Assembly: GCF_019649055.1 (NCBI RefSeq) | Contig: NW_026570352.1 | Span: forward strand, 248,001-312,000 | Source of the DNA: Paramacrobiotus metropolitanus | Lineage: Eukaryota > Tardigrada > Eutardigrada > Parachela > Macrobiotidae | DNA: 64,000 nt | Direction of reading: 5' to 3' | Shown here: in pieces, positions 12,147 to 22,211 of the stretch | Numbering within the stretch: the stretch's first letter is position 1 | How the letters are laid out: the number at the start of each line of letters is the position of its first letter | Notes under the pieces: model-generated | The model's input: the letters and a program-made list of their open reading frames with translations, nothing else | What the model was told of the DNA's origin: nothing | Database searches by the model: none | Position numbers and translations under genes: made by a program

Positions 12147-12338
12147 TTGAAAACAAGTAAGGGAACGGCCATCAAGGATCTGATTTCCACCATCCGTAAT
12201 TTGGGGCAGGATGCCGTTTATCCTACAAGCCAGCGCCGAGTGCCCCATCTGCGAGACTACTTCCGCTTCGATGTAGGTTCGGCTTACATTTCGGAGGTTT
12301 TACTGCTTCAGTGGCTGATTCAAGACAATCCGCTGCAG
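12147..12338 (+). pseudogene. Displaced GH47 mannosidase fragment (middle of catalytic domain)
   Basis: One frame encodes a peptide containing KDLISTIRNLGQDAVYP and ISEVLLLQWLIQDN. From memory of the family, this corresponds to the middle of class I alpha-mannosidases, where the (N)IR..L..(L)YP segment precedes the GD-S-F-YEYLLK-W helix. The expected catalytic Asp of that helix aligns with Ala here. It ends at a possible donor CAG|GTTTAT. The fragment lies 1.2 kb upstream of the start of the GH47 locus at 13.57 kb, where exactly this part of the domain is missing. It may be a rearranged exon or the remnant of a second copy. The alignment is by eye and moderate. Confidence 0.4.
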
Positions 12339-12344
12339 GTTTAT

Positions 12345-13017
12345 ACCGGTACTATACCACTTTCTTTTGGTTTTGTCAATAAAAACAATAGCAACAACCA
12401 CGATACATTCGGAAGTACTGCGCTTTGTTCACGCGGAAAGTTTGGCAGTTTAATATTTACTATCTGCACGATGCTAGTTCTGAACTCTCTGTTTGCAATC
12501 GCCGCGCAAGCTTCAGCATTATTAGGCGGCGGCTCATGCTTAATGCGGCCCTTGTTTCTGATCCTTGATCGTTGGCTCTTACTTGCGTTACACTGTTGGA
12601 AACACTGCATCCTCTTTTAGCAATGTGGACGACTGCGATCTACTTACTTGGCCTTGCACTACCGCCACTACGCAATATTGATTGGGATGCAGTCAGGAAG
12701 CTACTGTAGTTTTAATGAGCGTATGTAGCCGGCAGAAATGTTTACTGGCTAATGGTTTACGATCACAGAAGCCATGTCGGGTACAAACAAGACTGTTAGA
12801 TCATAATATTATCGGGTAACAAACGATACGTAATGCCTTGTAATACAGTACACTACTAACGATAAGTATGTACTTCACCAGTCAGTACAGTACTTACTGA
12901 TGCAAAGTGCAAGCGCAGTCATTCTTTTTTGCCGGTTGCAGCTGCTAGTGTATCATGCAGACCTTGCATGATGTCTGCATGCACTATCGTCATAACAATG
13001 TAGTTAGGTACAGTGTA
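12345..13017. other. Non-coding gap, nothing identified
   Basis: No frame matches a known family. An open minus frame over 12341-12610 has no domain and no splice context. Confidence 0.4.
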
Positions 13018-13350
13018 CAAGCCTGTCCGGTAATTTCTGTCGTAAAGGTACAGCTAGCGCAAAATTTGCGTTTAAATCCATAGCCACGTCACTGCGCTTA
13101 TCAGATTGACTAAATGCGCTCCGCAGTTAGATTGTCCTTTACTACAGCGACCGTTTTTTAGCCACCTTCCGCCAGGCAGTTACTGCTATTCTCATTAAAT
13201 TATCTGGCACGCATCAAGCCACCAGCCAGCCAGGTGCACGTTACGTATGAAAACAGTGTGGCGTGGCGCGCCGTAGCATGGAATTTGGCGTAACACGCAA
13301 ATTTGTGTATTTCGCTGTATTGAACCGGCAGAAATTACCGGACAAGCTTG
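13018..13350. mobile_element. Mariner-like MITE, copy 1 (333 bp)
   Basis: The ends are inverted repeats starting CAAGCYTGTCCGGTAATTTC and ending with its complement, flanked by TA at 13016-13017 and 13351-13352. A second copy lies in the opposite orientation at 63221-63549; interiors match over most of their length (words such as AATTTGCGTGTTACGCCAA and AACTGCCTGGCG appear in both, allowing for strand). TA target, 20-plus bp TIRs, short length and no ORF indicate a non-autonomous Tc1/mariner-type element. Confidence 0.75.
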
Positions 13351-13568
13351 TACAGGTACATGACTATAATATGCTCGTCCAGAAAGCTACAGCACGCTGT
13401 AGCCATTTGCCGATACATGTATAAACAATTCCGAAAAAAACGCCAGTACTGACTGTTTACCGAAAGACAATGATAGTAATACAATGCGGCTCTTCTTTCG
13501 AAAAATCCTATGAATGTGGCGCTGCACCTTGGGGATGTCGCTTATAATTTCGGTTTTGTTCATCGACA

Positions 13569-15588
13569 ATGCGTCGTAAAATGAGAAAGCCGTCATTTCC
13601 GGTGGTGGTGTGCTGTGTGACGTTGGCGATATGCGCAACCATCTGGTCAACATATTTTCTGCGTTCTGTTTACAGACGAAACGTCGTTAAACAGGTACGT
13701 ACTATCACATTTTCCTGGCGGCATCTTAAATTTTGGAAATTAAACTGATTTAATTCTCTAAATTAAACTGACTAAATTGATTTATCGCTGCTTTATTTAT
13801 TTTATCAGGCCGGTTGTTGTTTGCTTTTGTATTTGCTGAAAATTTTTTAAAGGATCTGCGTTTATTTCATGTTGGGATTCTTACAGATGATGAAATTTGC
13901 CTGGGGCAATTATGTGCGGTATGCATGGGGCGCAAACGAACTGCGACCAATATCGAGAAATGGATCTGCTGGACCGGCTCCCGTCGGGGGCAAATCAATG
14001 GGGCTGACAATTGTTGATTCCCTGAGTACCTTATTTCTGATGGGGTTTACCGAAGAGTTCGATGCTGCTACCGAGTGGGTCACGAAACACTACGACATTC
14101 GCAATGCGGTGCGTCAAAATAGGGAAGTAATCTTCTGCCTGACGGCTGATTCTATTCGCTGCTGTCGATTTATTGCATCACGGAATAAATGGTCTAAATT
14201 TCTACAGGAGACATTTTCCGTTTTCGAAATGAATATTCGGTTCCTGGGCGGCTTACTTTCAGCTCATGCTTTGAGCGGCAATACGGTAAACCTGAGTATT
14301 TTGCCCGGCTGGAACCGAATGGGGGATTAGTTCCGAATATGGAACATTCGGCCTGCTTTATCGGCGGACTCTATGCGCTCGCTGTACTCCCTACACAAAT
14401 TCAGACTCCGGTTGATGTTCCGCGGCTCCTTAGCTTTGCTAAAAATTTTACCCGAACGTGTCACTTATCATACAGTCTCACTAGTAAGAAAAATAACAAG
14501 AATATTATCGCTCTTATTGATATGTCTTATAAGCACATCCAACGGTCACGAAAATGTGCCAGAAATATAATGAATTGCTACTTAGATTTTGTTTCGTAAC
14601 ATTTCTTTCAAGTTAAAGTCAAATAACTAAATAGGACAATAAATTATATCAGATAAATGCAAATGAAACTGTTAAAATACGTGCTATCGGATGTTGCACG
14701 GAAAGTTAGTGGAAATCATTAACGGAATTTTACGTTTATTAACTGTTTCTTACGTTTGATAATTGATACGGTAATCTGTTTCGGTATTGTAGGTACCGGA
14801 CTTGGTCCGGAATCGTTCAGGATGGACAGTGCTGACGGTTATCCGGCAGCAATCGTGTCAGGGAATCAGCAGTACTCGCTCCGTCCGGAAGTGACTGAAA
14901 GCTACTTTTATCTGTGGAAATTCACCGGAAACTCGATGTATCGGGAATGGGCATGGGAAGCCGTGCAGGCAAGGTCTTTATTTGGGATCATCGAAACAAT
15001 TTTTGCAGAAACGCAGGAATCAAGGATCTTATACATAGTTGTAATTGGATTTCTCAAAATTTTTTAAAACGATCACAGCAGTCGCAGGGTACCGTTTCGT
15101 TTTATTTATTAGTATATTTCGTTCGTTTTTTTTCGTTCGTATCGTTCGTTTTTTATTGGTTTATTAACTACAGTAGTGTCAGCTTTTTCACGGTATGGTT
15201 TTAATAATTTAATATTTTAAGTTCTGCAAGTTGACTCAAAATTTTAATTTCCGAATAAATACCGATGAAGTTTTGATAGGCTATACAGAAGTACTGCAAA
15301 ACGCCTTACGGATACAGCGGTGTCAGCGATGTGAACAACGAACACTCAGCGCCAGAGGATATTCAACAAAGCTACTTCCTGGCTAAAACTCTTAAGTTCC
15401 TGTACCTGATATTCTCGTACGATGACCTTTTGCCTCTCAGTTCTTGGGTGTTCAATGCCGGGGGACATCCTTTACCGGCACTCGATTCCTATGCTTTCCA
15501 GAGGGCTGTATCTTCTTATCGCAGCGAAAATGAGACATCCCGTGGAATTTTTAGGTGGTTCGCACGAGCCCTCAGTGCTTTATTTTAG
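13569..15588 (+). pseudogene. Class I alpha-1,2-mannosidase (GH47), internally deleted
   Basis: GH47 enzymes trim mannose from N-glycans in the ER/Golgi as type II membrane proteins. Exon 1 (13569-13694) encodes a basic start and a signal anchor (PVVVCCVTLAICATIWSTYF). Exon 2 (13887-14108) has NYVRYAWGANELRPIS and DSLSTLFLMGFTEEF. Exon 3 starts at 14208 with VFEMNIRFLGGLLSAHALSG, holding the first catalytic Glu. Near 14270-14300 the frame breaks and reading resumes one frame over at a part normally some 170 residues further on (MEHSACFIGGLYAL, ending at 14483). The Asp-bearing helix is therefore absent. Exon 14793-14968 has TGLGPESFRMD and SLRPEVTESYFYLWKF (third acidic residue). Exon 15280-15588 has GYSGVSDV, IQQSYFLAKTLKFLYLIFS and DDLLPLSSWVFN. 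It resembles Golgi MAN1A more than ER MAN1B1. Probably inactive. Confidence 0.75.
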
Positions 15589-16583
15589 TTTCCTTTCCTT
15601 GTGGGTCTGCTTTCCTTTCTGATTGAAGTTAACCATCATGTATGCGTTGGTTTCTCAGAGATCTTTAAATCCCAGTTCTTTAGATGGGGAAAAGTTGATT
15701 TTTGGAAAAGACTGCTTAATTTATAAGGATTCTAACGATACCTAGCACAGGCTGATCAGAGAATCAAGAGTTGGGCAATGCGCCTCGTGAGCTATTCTTA
15801 CTTGTTATACAGCTCTCTGTATTCTTACTTGTTATACTGTACTTACTCAGACTTATAGTACAGATACAGCCCATTTAGAAATTTTTCTCGAACTCACTAG
15901 AAGTACTCGGTGAATGTGCTTGGATGCTCGCTGTACTTGCTGTACTATTGACGGGTACTTGCGTGTATATAGATATTATCTGAATGGATCTATGTGAATG
16001 CACAGAGCTCATTGTCAAGCATTCTCCGTTTAGGAAAGGCTTCACATAAGCCACTCCCCTTGTTTTCACCTCTGAGACAAAAGATTTCCAAATGAACTAT
16101 GTTTGCTTTAACTTAAACTCTGCATCTGATCGCGTGCGCAAATCGACTAACTGATCTGTCAACGTTTTCTCATGCCTTTAATTGTTGTACAGTACTTACA
16201 ATATATGCCAAAAGAATGAGATCGACGGGTCGGTGCTCGGTTCAAAATCTAAATGAACAAAAAATGTGCAACAGGAACACAGCCAGTGCACTTCACATCG
16301 CCAGCATCGGTTTGGACATTGATATAAAGTAACTCTTACAGATACATTATAATATAATATTGTAGATACGGATACAGTACATACTTGTAGTGATGGCGAT
16401 ACTTAACATTATGGCAGATCGGCATCGGCACCGCCACGCAATTTACAGAGCACATTACACTTTTTTATCGAGCATGCGTTCTGCTGTTCATTGATGATGG
16501 TGTTCTGTTAATTTTTTTTTTTCCATTCTTGCATTAGTTTATTTCACAATATGTACAAGGCGAGCTTCGCTCAACAAATATGA
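15589..16583. other. Intergenic, no gene seen
   Basis: AT-rich, with short tandem words (CTTACTTGTTATAC near 15797-15840). No conserved frame was recognised on either strand. Confidence 0.4.
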
Positions 16584-16907
16584 TCAAATGAAGAATTTGT
16601 CCCAATTAACATGGGAAGGGACAGTGCACAATACACTCATAGCATTACCACGCATAATCTCCAAACTTAAACGTTGAAACAAAAAACAAGTAGAGCGACT
16701 CTCGCCCGTTCTTAAAAACAACTTCTTGCCGATCTCTTTTAAAGTAACAATGCCGGTCTCACACCAAGTGCCAAAAGTCTCACATGCAAAGGGAACAAAA
16801 TTACAGCGATCAGTAAGCGACTTGTATTTTCCAATCTTCTCACGGCAAGCCAGTTCGGCGGCGGCGCCAGCACACTTTGAGGTCGCGTCGATGTATGAAT
16901 CCGCCAT
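16584..16907 (-). pseudogene. C-terminal fragment resembling a retroelement tail
   Basis: The 107-residue frame contains EKIGKYKSLTDRCNFVPFAC and SRSTCFLFQRLSLEIMRGNA. I associate this pattern (K-KY--L, F-P-A-E--G, then LFQR-S---QRGNA--VL) with the tail following the reverse transcriptase in multicopy metazoan retroelement ORFs, possibly a PD-(D/E)XK-like nuclease. There is no RT domain nearby, so it would be a 5'-truncated remnant. The family assignment is from memory and uncertain. It ends just upstream of the BTB-BACK start on the other strand. Confidence 0.35.
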
Positions 16908-16941
16908 AGTGTCTCTGCAAGTGACGTTCTGTTAATTTTAT

Positions 16942-19378
16942 ATGCCTGTCGCAGTAGCAAACATCATCTTTGGAGAACGCATGCTGTTTAAAAAGTGGCA
17001 AGGAAAAGCCGTGTTACTAATGGGCCGTGTTACGATAGCTTCCGGGCAGACCTATGGCATACGTCCAACCGCCCCCAGGCTGCAGGGCGCAGCAAATCAC
17101 GGATTTCAAATTTGGTCCACAATCAGTGACAATCCGCATCACACTGTGGGACGTCAGTTTGGTGCAGTAAAGATCTTCGCAGCCCACAAGTAAAACGGAG
17201 AACCTCCTGGCTCTTGCAGCTAATGCTGGCGCAAATCGGTCAGGGTTTGTTTGCTTGCAGGAATATCTTGAGCCTATCTAGCTCCGTGTTTGCCACCATG
17301 TTTTATGGGAGTATGCCTCAGAATTGTCAGGTTCCTATCGACATCCCGGATTTCATTCCCGACGCATTCGCCAACTTGCTCAGGTATGTTAAAAAGGCAC
17401 GATCTGTTTTATTCCTTTGCGTTCATACTTCATAATTATTTTGTACGCTGCACTCCTTTATTGAGGAATTATTGACAGTGTAAAATGCTTGAAAATATCA
17501 TTGCCAAATATTCTAGCTACTTGTACACGGACAAGGTGGATAATCTCAATGCGGACAACGTATTCCACACGATGAACTGCGCGGACAAGTACGATGTGCC
17601 ATCCCTGGTAAAAATCTGCTCGGATTTTGTGACGCATCGACTTGATGCTGATAATTGCCTGCGAACTCTGGAAGAGGTACGTGTGTCACTGTTCAGTACT
17701 GAGAAGTGATTAAAACGTAGGCAAGCATCATGACGCATGAGTGACGTGATACGACAATGATGGTGTTTCTCGGCAGGCTCTTCACTGGCATGCTGATAAA
17801 ATTGTGGAGAAGTGCTGGGCGTTGGTGGATTCGAAGGCTGAAGAGATCATGCAGTCAGCGCAGTTTACCGCAATCTCACTGGACACCCTGCAGAAGATCC
17901 TGCAGCGCAATACGCTGTTGATTGGGGAGTTTGAAATCTACACGGCTGTTGAGAAGTAGGCAGTACTAGGCACCTCGCATAAGTAACTTTCACCTTGCAC
18001 AGGGCCTTTTCTATTATGAAGCTACAGACAGTATTACTGGCTACACTGAAAGCGACTTTATATGCCGTACACTGTACATTCAGCGCACTATAAACAGAAT
18101 CAGCGCAATTTTTTGCGCAGTTTTAGTATTTTCCCTGTCGATTTGGTAGGGTTCGAAAGAGAAGTAATGTGCTGATTTTGAATCTAAAACGGTTTCGTCG
18201 TGCCCTATAAAAAAGCGCTGCCATAACTTGCGCTAAAAGTGCAATAAAGCCTTTACCAGAGTTTACCTGAAGTTGGTGACGCTTGTAACAGACAGCGTTA
18301 TGGACTAAAACAGTTCATGCTTTCAAACGCTTCGGAACACGAGATCCGACACTTGCCCCAGACTATCCATGTGTGATAACTAATTAGCACGCCATTGCAG
18401 ATGGGCAACGGAGGAATGTGCGCGTCGAGGTGTTAGTTCTTCTCCGGCTGTTCGACGTGTGGTGTTGGATGCTGCTCTGTTCCTCGTCCGGTTTCCGCTG
18501 CTGACGCACGCACAATTAGCCGACGGCCCGGGCCAGGTAAATCAGCGGGAGAGAGTGCCCAACTGTGATACCGTACTAAAATCCCGACTAATACTTAATA
18601 CTGCGAACACATGTACAAAGAAGGAACACTTCTCATTTTATCATTAATTTTTTTGACGATGATATGATTACATCAAAACGTTAGCATTCGAAAATAGGGA
18701 GTAAGCTTCTCTTTTTCACAACCTCTGTATTATGGCTTAAAGCGCAACTCTGCATGCAAGTAATGCTGCGTTCATCGGTAGCGTGCAGTGTAATATGAAC
18801 TTTAGTGCGACCCAACCCGGTTTTTCTATGAAAACTGAAAGGACCGATTTCAAAATTTATCACAATCGTTTCCTAGTGTTCACTGTTTAGTATTAAATGT
18901 CTTTAGTCCGGTAACGCTAAAAATATGTATGTTACTGTTACAGAGCGGTCTGCTGAGTGAATCGCAGCTGTTGAGCTTGTTCTTGTACAAGGATGCCGCA
19001 GTGAAGCCCGAGCTGCCGTTTTCCACGGAACGCCGGACAGAATTCAAGACTGGTGAAGAAGTGTTTGTTCACATGCCGCCTACCCATTGGTGGCTGCCAG
19101 CCAGGGTTACCGCCTCTGATACTGAGCAGGTGATGTTCACGTGGACGAAGGATGGCACTGCCGGCACGACGACAGCCGACCACGTAGTGCGTGCTAGGGA
19201 CATCCTCAAACGTGGACAAGTACTGAACATGGGTGCGCAGGGATGGGTGGTGTATGAGGCGGCAGATAGATATTACCATTTGGCCGAGGGCAAAGGTGGA
19301 CGGCAGCATGTGTATTTTCCCGACATGCGCCTTCGTGAAGATCACGTTGTGGCGTGGAAGAAGAGCAGAGGGACGTGA
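16942..19378 (+). CDS. BTB-BACK protein, BTBD1/2/3/6-like, with atypical C-terminal domain
   Basis: Exons are 16942-17189, 17261-17383, 17517-17676, 17777-17955, 18401-18536 and 18944-19378. All introns are GT-AG, the phases agree, and the spliced CDS is 1281 bp (426 residues). BTB runs from about residue 68 (GRQFGAVKIFAAHKNILSLS, SVFATMFYGSM, YLYTDKV). BACK follows (ADKYDVPSLVKICSDFV, ALHWHADKIVEKCW, LLIGEFEIYTAVEKWATEEC). The BACK end (LADGPGQSGLLSESQLLSLF) matches the BTBD1/2/3/6 pattern before the PHR domain. Instead of PHR the tail has GEEVFVHMPPTHWWLPARV and WVVYEAADRYYHL, perhaps a small SH3/Tudor-like beta domain. Likely a Cullin-3 adaptor (inference). An in-frame stop lies just before ATG 16942, so this is the only local start, but an upstream non-local exon is possible. 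Confidence 0.85.
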
Positions 19379-19738
19379 CTTTGATGCACCAGTCAGGCGA
19401 ACGGTCGGAGGCGTACAGAATACCCGTTTATTTTCGATTAAGCGTAACGCAGAAGCTATGCGAATATTATGTCTTCCTCGTATTAAAAATTTGAATGGCT
19501 CTGTATTTCTTGGCTCTTCGCGTTTTTCACTTTACTTTAATTTCAGTACTTGTCAATTAATACGGCACAGCACTTGTTACTTTCTGACATCCGCTGGAAT
19601 CGTGCACAGGTTTGTCATCGAAATAAAAATTTTCTATAGACGAGCATCGAAGATACGACGACGGTAGTAATAGTATTACTTTTCTGAAGGCCAAATTTAA
19701 TATGGACCGCAAATTAATTTCCCGACAAAACATCGAAA
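19379..19738. other. Convergent intergenic spacer
   Basis: This 360-bp gap separates the 3' ends of the BTB-BACK gene (+) and the actin gene (-). No conserved frame is seen. Confidence 0.4.
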
Positions 19739-21345
19739 TCACGTGAACTTGTGCCGAACAACGGAGGGACCGCCCTCTTCGTATTCGGCCTTGGTCAACC
19801 ACATGGCCTCATCCCCTGAAACACTACACAGCAGTGCACCACCCAACCAGGCGGAATCCTTTGCCTCCGGAGGCGAAATGACGCGGACCGTCTTCGGGTT
19901 GGTTCCTGCCTTCGCTTCCGCCTTCTGCACCCACGCATACTCTTTGACATCCGCCGACGACACAACCGTTGATGTTTCGTTGCGCAGTGCGGTTAGCTCA
20001 CGCTGCAGACGATTGGTGAAACCCGGTAACGTAGTGTTGCCACCCGCCAACACGATATTACCGAAAAGTTCGTCGTGTAACGCAGCATCGCATTGCATTA
20101 CGGAATTGTAGATAACCTTATGGATACCACTGGTTTCCGCTCCTATCGAATAAAGTAAATATTTTCCAAGTTCAGCTAAATTTGCCTGAATAATTTCCGT
20201 GTTGCGTTGAACCAGACTTTGTTATTTGGTGAAGTATCAACAGTAATTGTACCTAATAGATACGGTTGAAATAAAGCTTCCGGGCAAACGAAACGTTCCT
20301 GCCGAAGAGGAATGATCCGCCCATCAGGCATCGCATAATCAGCCTCGATGCTGGACAGCGCTAGATTGGAAGTGCTCATCTCCTCGTTAAAATTCGCCGC
20401 CACATAACAGTGCTTTTCTTTGATATCCCGCGCAATTTCTTCCTCTATAATAAAAAATTACACACTTCCTGATTTTCATACACAAGAACCAGCATTTTAA
20501 TACTGCTTGAAAGTCACAAATTCAATTTTTATGGTGAATTAGCACCGGTATTGTACCGGTTGAAAGAAATCCATATCCTTGCTCGGTCAGTAAACTCTTT
20601 AGATGCTGCGTTAAATCACTTCCCGCAATCCGATACCGGGCGACGCCCTCCGGAATAACCTGCCCATTATGCACCGGCATACAGAAAGTTATCCCGTCGC
20701 CCGATCCGACGATCACGCCGCTGGTGCGACCAAAAGCGTACAGCGACAGCATGCCCTGGTTACCGATATGCAGCGCAGGAACGTGAAAAGTTTCACACAT
20801 GATCTGAGCCATTTTTTCCTTGGCATAACGGGAAGTGAGGGGCGCAGCTGTTAGGCAGACTGGATGGTCTTCCGGTCTGGCGTTGAGAAGGTTGAAGGTG
20901 TGCTGCCAAATAGCTTCCATGGCTTCCCAGTCGGTGATCTCGCCACGGTGAATGGGGTGTTGAATGGCTAAAAGATCCCGCTTGGATTGTGCATCATCGC
21001 CAACGTACAGCTGCTGGTCTAATTCGTCCACCTGAATTTACCAGAAAAGAGAAAACGAAAGGGGTATTTTTATTTTATTCCGCTGCACAAGTTGAGTTAA
21101 GTTTAATTTTACGTATATTGTTATTAGCTTGCTTGCAGAAAGCAGTGGGAAGCAGAAAAGTAGCATATATTGTTACCGGCTAGCTTGCAGAAAGCCAGTG
21201 TGGGTGGTTCACCCTCTGTAATACGTACAGGAAACCGTGTTCGTCCGGTTACTGTAGAGAAACTGAGCTGTGGCGCTTCATCTCCAGCAAATCCTGCTCT
21301 GATAGTACTAGATCCGTTGTCGATGATTGTTGCCAGGTTATCCAT
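19739..21345 (-). CDS. Divergent actin / actin-like protein, four exons
   Basis: Minus-strand exons: 21345-21229, 21031-20557, 20444-20253 and 20142-19739, all GT-AG with matching phases, giving 395 residues. The actin fold is evident along the whole length: IIDNGSSTIRAGFAGDEAP (phosphate loop 1), YVGDDAQSKRDLLAIQHPIHRG, AKEKMAQIMCETFHVPALHI, MLSLYAFGR, EEEIARDIKEKHCYVA, CPEALFQPYLLG, GIHKVIYNSVMQCD, IVLAGGNTTLPGF and the end WLTKAEYEEGGPSVV. Phosphate loop 2 reads GSGDGITF where conventional actin has DSGDGVTH, so the Asp154 and His161 equivalents are lost while the Gln137 equivalent (GNQGMLSLY) is kept. The acceptor at 21031 (AG|GTGGAC) and the donor CCT|GTACGT fix exon 1. There are no stops, so the gene appears intact. 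It is a divergent actin paralogue rather than a recognisable ARP1-10. Confidence 0.85.
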
Positions 21346-22211
21346 GTTGGGAAAAATCTCTTGGGAGTAGCAAAGCAGAAGCAATTTAACAGGGTTTCCA
21401 AATTAACGAAGCTTGCTGCAAATTACTGATCTGGCAATGAAATCATACCATGGTACTACGCTGACTGTTTAATGTTTACCGATCTGCGCATGCTTCAAAT
21501 ATTATAATATTATGCACAACTGACACGATTTGCGATAAGTGTAGGTACTATCTGAAGTACGCGGCTCGTGCCGTTTAATTTAATGCAGTCTTTGCAAAAT
21601 TAATGGTATGGCTTGCAATCGCACCTCTTGACACACAAGTGCAATACAAGTTCTCGTGCACATGCGGTATGGTAAGTAAGTACGCGTTGCCGGCAATGGT
21701 ACAGCACCGGCATCTATAGCTGATAATCTGTTTTATTTCTCAATATGTACAAAGCGCAAAGGTACCCATGCTATTTGCTAACGATACCGGCATTTTAATC
21801 TTATCCTAAATTAGCAACTGTAAGATAGGTTTACGTTAAACTGTACCGCTTTTTGATAAAGAACAGAGTTTTTTTTAATTTTATCTTGCTCTGCTAGAAT
21901 AAGCAATTGCTGCATTAAGTTACAAACTTTAGTAATAGGTACTGAAAGATCATTCTCGTGCGCTGTGTTCTTCTCCTTCTTTTTATGTACGATACCGGTA
22001 TTTTTATCTTATCTTGCATTAGCATTTGTAAGATAAATTATGGCGGATTGCGTCGGCCCGCAACGGAAACGGATAAGCATTTCTTTGGTTGTATCTGCCA
22101 CACTACGCAATTGCTTAGATTTGGGGAAACGGATAACGTGCATACAAGAATATTTCGCCAATCGGATCGTATTAGGAAGAAGACCTAAAGGATCCAGGCG
22201 GAAATATTTCG
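21346..22211. other. Intergenic between actin and the kinase-HSP70 gene
   Basis: This is the shared upstream region of two divergent genes. A degenerate direct repeat (GATACCGG.ATTTT.ATCTTATC...GTAAGATA) occurs at about 21780-21830 and 21990-22035. No coding frame is recognised. Confidence 0.4.
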
